5,778 bases of DNA from an uncultured Eubacteriales bacterium (lineage in GTDB: Bacteria; Bacillota; Clostridia; Peptostreptococcales; Anaerovoracaceae): positions 1-5,778 of the forward strand of contig CAJLHL010000107.1 in NCBI GenBank assembly GCA_905206455.1, written 5' to 3'. Below, piece after piece: positions 1 to 5,778 of the stretch. The notes beneath the pieces are model-generated. The model saw only the letters and a program-made list of their open reading frames with translations, made no database searches and was not told the origin of the DNA. A program made the position numbers and the translations under genes. The stretch's first letter is position 1. Each line of letters opens with the position of its first letter.

Positions 1-398
1 GAACTCGTGTGATCTTCGCGGGTATGGTGGCGCCCGGAGAGGTCGCCCGCTATTCCGCGCTGGGAGATATGTTTATCAGCGCTTCTCAGAGCGAAACCCA
101 GGGACTGACTTATATCGAGGCCATGGCGGCCGGTCTGCCGCTATTGTGCCGCGAGGATCCATGTTTATCCGGCGTCATTGAAGATGGCGGCAATGGACTG
201 ACTTATTCCGACGAGAAAGAATTTTCCGTAAAGCTGTGCAGTCTTCTGACCGACAGCGATTTTCGCCGCAAATTAGGCAGTGCAGCGAGAGAGACTGTAT
301 TTTGCGGCTTTTCTTCCGCCGGCTTTGCCGAGCGCGTACTCCGTGCGTATCGGTCTCTGCTGTCCGATGCGGGCAAGGAACTCGTAAATGCTGCGTGA
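1..398 (+). CDS. GT4-family glycosyltransferase, C-terminal part (5' end outside window)
   Basis: Only the last 131 residues are present; the reading frame is open from base 3 to the TGA at 396-398, so the gene begins upstream of the window. What is visible is the C-terminal Rossmann lobe of a GT-B fold retaining glycosyltransferase. The segment SETQGLTYIEAMAAGLP (in-window residues 30-46) carries the E-x7-E motif (E31, E39), which in GT4 enzymes contacts the nucleotide-sugar donor. It is followed by a GVIEDGGNGL segment and a C-terminal helix ending in FAERVLRAY. The SETQGLTYIEA form resembles bacterial 1,2-diacylglycerol 3-glucosyltransferases (alMGS-like), which add glucose to diacylglycerol at the inner face of the membrane to make glycolipids. 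The family is sure; the lipid acceptor is inferred, because the acceptor-binding N-terminal domain is missing. A likely terminator follows 14 nt after the stop, so this appears to be the last gene of its unit. Confidence 0.9.
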   Translation, partial: TRVIFAGMVAPGEVARYSALGDMFISASQSETQGLTYIEAMAAGLPLLCREDPCLSGVIEDGGNGLTYSDEKEFSVKLCSLLTDSDFRRKLGSAARETVFCGFSSAGFAERVLRAYRSLLSDAGKELVNAA

Positions 399-3300
399 CA
401 GACGCTGCTGCAAAAAATCCAGCCTTTTCCGCCCGCCGGATTTTTTTGAAAGCTACAGAAAAGAGCGGGGATCCTGCGCAGACCGCTGGTGCAGAGGGAA
501 ACGGCGCCGGGGATTCGGGCTGTAACGTATTTTTGAGGCGATTTTTTTCCGTTTAAAACGGAGAGAAAAAAATATGGTATGATTGTTTTGAAGCTTTGCA
601 CGGTTATCTTCCGACCGCCGCTGCGCACGGTGCGAAGACGGATCGGATCTCTCGCCGCGCTGGAGAAAAAGCGGGAAACAGCCGGCAAAGTAACGGAGGA
701 TTTGGGCGGCGTAGGATACCGGCTGTGAATTTAGGGGGGACTATGTGGAGTGTATTTGCGTTTGGTTCGGCAGTGTTCGCAGGACTCACTTCTATCCTTG
801 CAAAATGCGGTGTCCGGGAAACAGATTCCACTGTGGCAACAGCGATTCGTACCATTGTGGTGCTAGCTTTTTCCTGGCTGATGGTGTTTCTCACCGGTTC
901 TCAAACGCAGATCGCTTCGATTGACGCTAAAACGCTGCTGTTTCTGATTTTGTCCGGATTAGCCACCGGTGCGTCCTGGCTGTGCTATTTCAAAGCGCTC
1001 CAAGTGGGCGATATCAATAAAGTCGTACCTGTGGACAAATCAAGTACAGTTCTGACGATACTGCTGGCGTTTCTCTTTTTACGGGAGAGCATCACCGTTT
1101 ACAGCGGAGCCGGTGTTTTCCTGATAGGCGCCGGAACTTTTCTGATGATCGAGAAAAAGGATGTTCAGAGGCCTGCGGAACAGGGAAGCGGATGGTTCCT
1201 TTACGCGGCCGGCTCCGCCGTATTCGCCAGTCTGACGTCTATTCTCGGCAAGATCGGTATCTCCGGTGTGGAGTCGAATCTGGGAACGGCCGTCCGCACC
1301 GGCGTAGTGCTGATCATGTCGTGGCTCATGGTGTTTGTGACAGGAAAACAAAAGGAATTAAAACAGATTGACGGGAAGGAAATCGGCTTTCTCTTCCTGT
1401 CGGGGCTTGCCACCGGCGGATCCTGGCTCTGTTATTACAAAGCGCTTCAGGACGGTTTTGCCAGCGTGGTGGTTCCTGTCGATAAGCTGAGTATTCTGGT
1501 GACGATTACGTTCTCTTATTTCGTATTTCATGAGCGTCTGTCGAAAAGATCAGCCGCCGGACTTGCGGCTGTCGTCGCCGGAACGGTTGTTATGCTGCTT
1601 CCAAATCTGCCGGGATGAGACCGAATATGGAACACTGTCCTCGAATTGCGTCTCAGATGGAAGACGGGTTTTTATTTTTTGCACATTTTAGATTTTATTT
1701 AACTTCGGATTAGTACCAGTTTATATTTCCTTATTATACTGAGTTCCATCAGACAGGAGCAAAACTTCGTTTTGTATAGGAAAAAACACGGCATAGAATT
1801 CGTGCAGGAATCATAACAAACCATAGACGGAATATGAGTCTCGCAAGAAGACGTTTTGCTCATTGCAGGAATTTCGTATAAAAGGAGGTGTTCTTGTGGA
1901 CAGAATAAGAAATAGAGTGATGCGGACAGACTTTCCGAAATTTTTCCGTAAGTTTATCATCGTAGCGGTGCTTGCCGTTATTTTTAGCGGCGCTGCAGCG
2001 GGCATCGCGTTCCGGGCGCAGATCGCGGAGATCGTTTCCTATGAGAAGCTGACGGAGGTGCAGGATGGTCGGTATGATGTTCTCGATAAAGGATCGAAGA
2101 ATCTGGTTTCTGGTCATGATATGGATAAGGAACGCGGCGACTGGGAAGATAACATCGGACGATTGAAAACTTCAGGCATTACAGACCCGACGGCAGGAGC
2201 GATTATCGCGCTGTGTATTTTCGGACTGATCTGTCTTGCGGCGTCAGGCGTTTATTTCCGCTTGGCTGTATCAGGCGGCTGTCAGGAGCGGTTTTCATGG
2301 TTTTCTGTGGTTTCTGGCGGCGCTTTGCGGGAATTTAATCGCGGTTATTTTATTTGTGTCAGTGAGGAGTTTCCTGTGTGAAAAGTGCGAAAACTGCGGC
2401 AAATGGCAGAGCCGGAAAAATAGGTATTGTATTTGCTGCGGGCGGGAGATGACCGTTGTCTGCTCCTACTGCAAAAACTTATGCGCGCACGGGGATGCTT
2501 ATTGTTCCGCATGCGGCGGAAAACTTCACAACGCAGAACAAAACGACTGATTCAGGAGGAATTTTATGGATGATAGAGTATGCGAAACAAAATCGGCAGC
2601 CACTGAAAGAATCAACCTTCCGAAGATAGCGGGTCTCCGGTTCCTGCAGGGTGCGCTGATCGGCCTGGGGGCGGTTCTACCCGGAATATCCGGCGGAGTC
2701 CTGTGCGTTGTATTCGGCGTTTACAAGACCGTCATGGAATTGTTTTCTCATCCGGTCCGGACATTAAGAAAACGGTATCATATTCTCATTCCGCTGATTT
2801 TAGGAGGAAGCTTCGGTTTTGTCGTTGTGGCCAGAATGCTGGGATTTTTGCTGGAGAAATACCCGGATCCGTCTGTATGTCTGTTTGTGGGCTTAATCGC
2901 AGGAATGCTGCCGTCGCTGTTTCGTGAAGCGGGAATAAAAGGCCGGAGCAAAGGTTCGTTTATTTCCCTCGCGGTCTGTTTTGCGGCGATTCTCGCTCTG
3001 CTTTGGAGCCTTCAGCTGATTCAGGCGGAGATTATGCCGAATTTTAACTGGTATCTCTTCTGCGGATTCTGTATTGCTCTCAGCGTTATCGCTCCAGGAA
3101 TGAGTTTTTCGACACTGCTGATGCCTCTGGGTCTTTACACGCCGCTGGTGACGGGGATTGGAAGTCTGAACTCTGAAATCCTCCTTCCCGCCGGAATAGG
3201 CGCGCTGCTGACAGTGGTACTGCTGGCGAAAGCGGTGAATTGTCTGATGGAGAATTATTACAGTATCGCCTTTCATGGAATCATCGGCATCGTCATGGCG

Positions 3301-5778
3301 GCGACGATTGTAATTATCCCGTTTCAAAGCTTCGCACAGAGTCCTGCAGGCTGCGCTGTGAATGTTATTTGTCTGATCGCGGGAATCACGGCGGCTTTTG
3401 CGCTCGACCGGTTTAACAGAAAGATCGGTATGCCGGCGGTTTGACAAATAGAGTGAAACGGAGAACGGCGCTGCAATTTCTCTGCTTCTCCGGAAGATTC
3501 AGTGTCAGAGGCCTGTCGTCTCTTCCTGCTTCGGCTGCGATGGAAGACCGGAGTTCTTTTGTCTTATGAAAAAAGATTCTTCCTCTTTTGTTTCTTTCTA
3601 AATAGAGTTTCAGCAGTTTGCCTTCCGCCTGCTGCTGCGGGAAATATGGTCAGATCAAAGATCTGGCCATATATTTTTTTTGCAATCTGGATATTTTAAT
3701 AATGTCAGTTTCGACCTAATATAATATCGTTACGTAATTACTGATTCATCGGGAAGCAGGTTGTATTTTATGTCACATAATAAACAGAAAAAAATTGCTG
3801 TGATCAATGACTTTTCGGGATTCGGCCGCTGTTCTATTTCGGTCTGCCTGCCAGTCATCTCCGCTATGAAAATTCAGTGCTGCGCGCTGCCCACTGCGAT
3901 TTTTTCCAATCACACCGGATTTGAAAGTTTCTTTTTCAAAGACTGTACGGACGATATGGAAGCCTATGCGGGGGAGTGGAAAAAGCTGGGCTTGAAATTC
4001 GACGGCATTATGACGGGATTTCTCGGTTCTCATCGGCAGATTGAGATTGTGGAGCGGTTTTTTCGCGATTTTCATACGACGGGGTGTCTGACTCTCGTCG
4101 ATCCTGTGATGGGCGACTATGGAAAGCTCTATCCGACTTACAGCGAAGCTCTGGCAAAAGATATGCACGAACTGGTGAAGTATGCGGATATTCTGACGCC
4201 AAATCTGACCGAAGCGTGCATATTGACGGGCAGAGAATATCGGGAAGACCTGTCGGAAAAAGAACTTTTGGATCTCGCGGAAAGGCTGTCCGGTATGGGA
4301 CCGAAGAAAGTGGTGATTTCCGGGCTGTCCGACGGGTCCGATCTCCTGAATTATGTCTATCAGAGAGAGCGGACGCCAATGATCGTCAGGGAACATAGAG
4401 TTGGGGATTTTCGTTCCGGCACGGGGGATGTTTTCGCTTCGATTATCGCAGCGGATGCAGTCAGCGGCCGCGATTTCGTCTGGTCGGTAAAGAGAGCCTC
4501 CTCTTTTATCGGCAGGACGCTGAAGAGGACTGTGGAGATGGGGATTCCGAAGACCGACGGTATCTGTTTTGAAGAATTTCTTTGTGAACTTGGAGAATGA
4601 TCATGAGAAATAATAATGTAAAATATCTGACTCTTACGGCGGTATATGCGGCTGTCATTTATATTTTCACCGCCTATCTCCATATCCCTCACTGGACGGG
4701 ATATATTCATGTCGGCGACGGGGTTCTGTATCTGGCGTCGTCGATGCTTCCGCCCTGGTATGCAGCGGCGGCGGGAGCGATCGGCGCCGGGGCGGCGGAT
4801 ATCTTGTCGGGATATGCGCTCTGGGCGCCGGGAACGATAGTGATTAAGGCGCTGACGGCTTTTTGTTTTACTTCAAAGATGGATAAGATCCTGTGCCGGC
4901 GCAATTATATCGCTCTGCTGCCGTCATTGGTTCTGTGTGCCGGCGGATATTATCTGTATGAAAGCCTGATTACGGGAAACTGGGCGGCGCCTTTGGCCGG
5001 AATCCCCGGATACCTGATTCAGGTGCTGCTGAGCGCGGTATTTTATATTATCGCAGGAAACAGCTTTGACAGAATGCATCTGAAGGAAAAAATTTTGAAA
5101 AACGGGTAGGGCGTATAGCGCGGCGTCCGCCGGCAGGCGCTGTGCGCGGATGTTTCTGACTTTTTCGATATCGGAAAATCTTCGGAATCTGTTTTAAGGA
5201 AAAGGAGAAAAAATATGACAATTACATATCAGGTAAAGAACGGAATCTATGTGAACATGACAAATCGGTGTCCCTGTTCCTGCACTTTTTGTCTTAGAGC
5301 AAATGGGGACGGCGTATACGGCTCCGACAGCCTCTGGCTTTCGAGAGAGCCTTCGGTAGAGGAGGTCTGCGAAAGCCTGGACCGCTGGAATCTCGAGGAT
5401 TATGATGAAGTAGTCTTCTGCGGCTACGGTGAACCGACGGAACGCCTCGACGATCTGCTGCAGGTAGCGGCGTACGTGAGAGAACATTCGGATATCAAAA
5501 TTCGCATCAATACCAACGGACTGTCGGATCTCATCTGGGCGGAACCTACGGCGCATAAGCTGAAGGGACGGATCGATACCGTTTCCGTCAGTCTGAATAC
5601 CGACGATCCTGAAGAATATCTGAAAATCGTCCGCCCGAAGTTCGGCGAGAAATCTTATGAAGCGATGAAAAAATTCACTTCGGACTGTACGAAATATGTA
5701 CCCAATGTGGTGATGACCGTCGTAGATCAGGTGACGAGTCCTGAGCAGCAGGAACGTTGCAGGGATATCTGCAGAGAC

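Overview
The window looks like a chromosomal segment of an anaerobic Bacillota (Clostridia-type) bacterium. This rests on strong AGGAGG-type ribosome binding sites, a diacylglycerol-glucosyltransferase-like GT4 enzyme, an ECF-transporter S component beside a pyridoxal-type kinase, and a radical SAM protein of the TatD-associated type common in Firmicutes. Base composition looks moderate, with AT-rich intergenic stretches. All convincing genes lie on the + strand. I see no mobile element, CRISPR array, tRNA or rRNA.

Layout. (1) 1-398: C-terminal end of a GT4 glycosyltransferase, followed by a likely terminator near 412-447. (2) 399-742: a gene-free stretch with a possible extended -10 promoter and an untranslated leader ending in an 8-bp hairpin. 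(3) 743-1618: a ten-helix EamA/DMT-type transporter made of two halves that are still about 51% identical, which is unusually high for this fold; terminator at 1649-1680. (4) 1681-1895: AT-rich regulatory region with a promoter candidate and short repeats. (5) 1896-2550: a membrane protein with a C-terminal double zinc ribbon, split by an apparent +1 frameshift near 2251-2257. It is followed after 15 nt by a DUF368 (PopT-type) polyprenyl-phosphate translocase, 2566-3444. (6) 3445-3769: gene-free, with a very strong terminator (3644-3681) and a consensus -10 box. (7) 3770-5109: a pyridoxal/pyridoxamine-type kinase that runs directly into an ECF S component, a plausible vitamin uptake-and-trap pair. 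(8) 5215 to the window end: the first 188 residues of a TatD-associated radical SAM protein.

How the genes fit together: three units are separated by terminators. The first two concern the cell envelope or membrane: lipid glycosylation, a small-molecule transporter, and undecaprenyl-phosphate recycling with a zinc-ribbon membrane partner. The third is most simply read as vitamin B6 (or a related pyrimidine/pyridine precursor) salvage. The radical SAM gene may be the end of that unit or the start of another. No clearly new multi-gene system is visible. The most notable items are the near-symmetric transporter with opposite charge bias in its halves, and the frameshifted zinc-ribbon gene upstream of the DUF368 gene.
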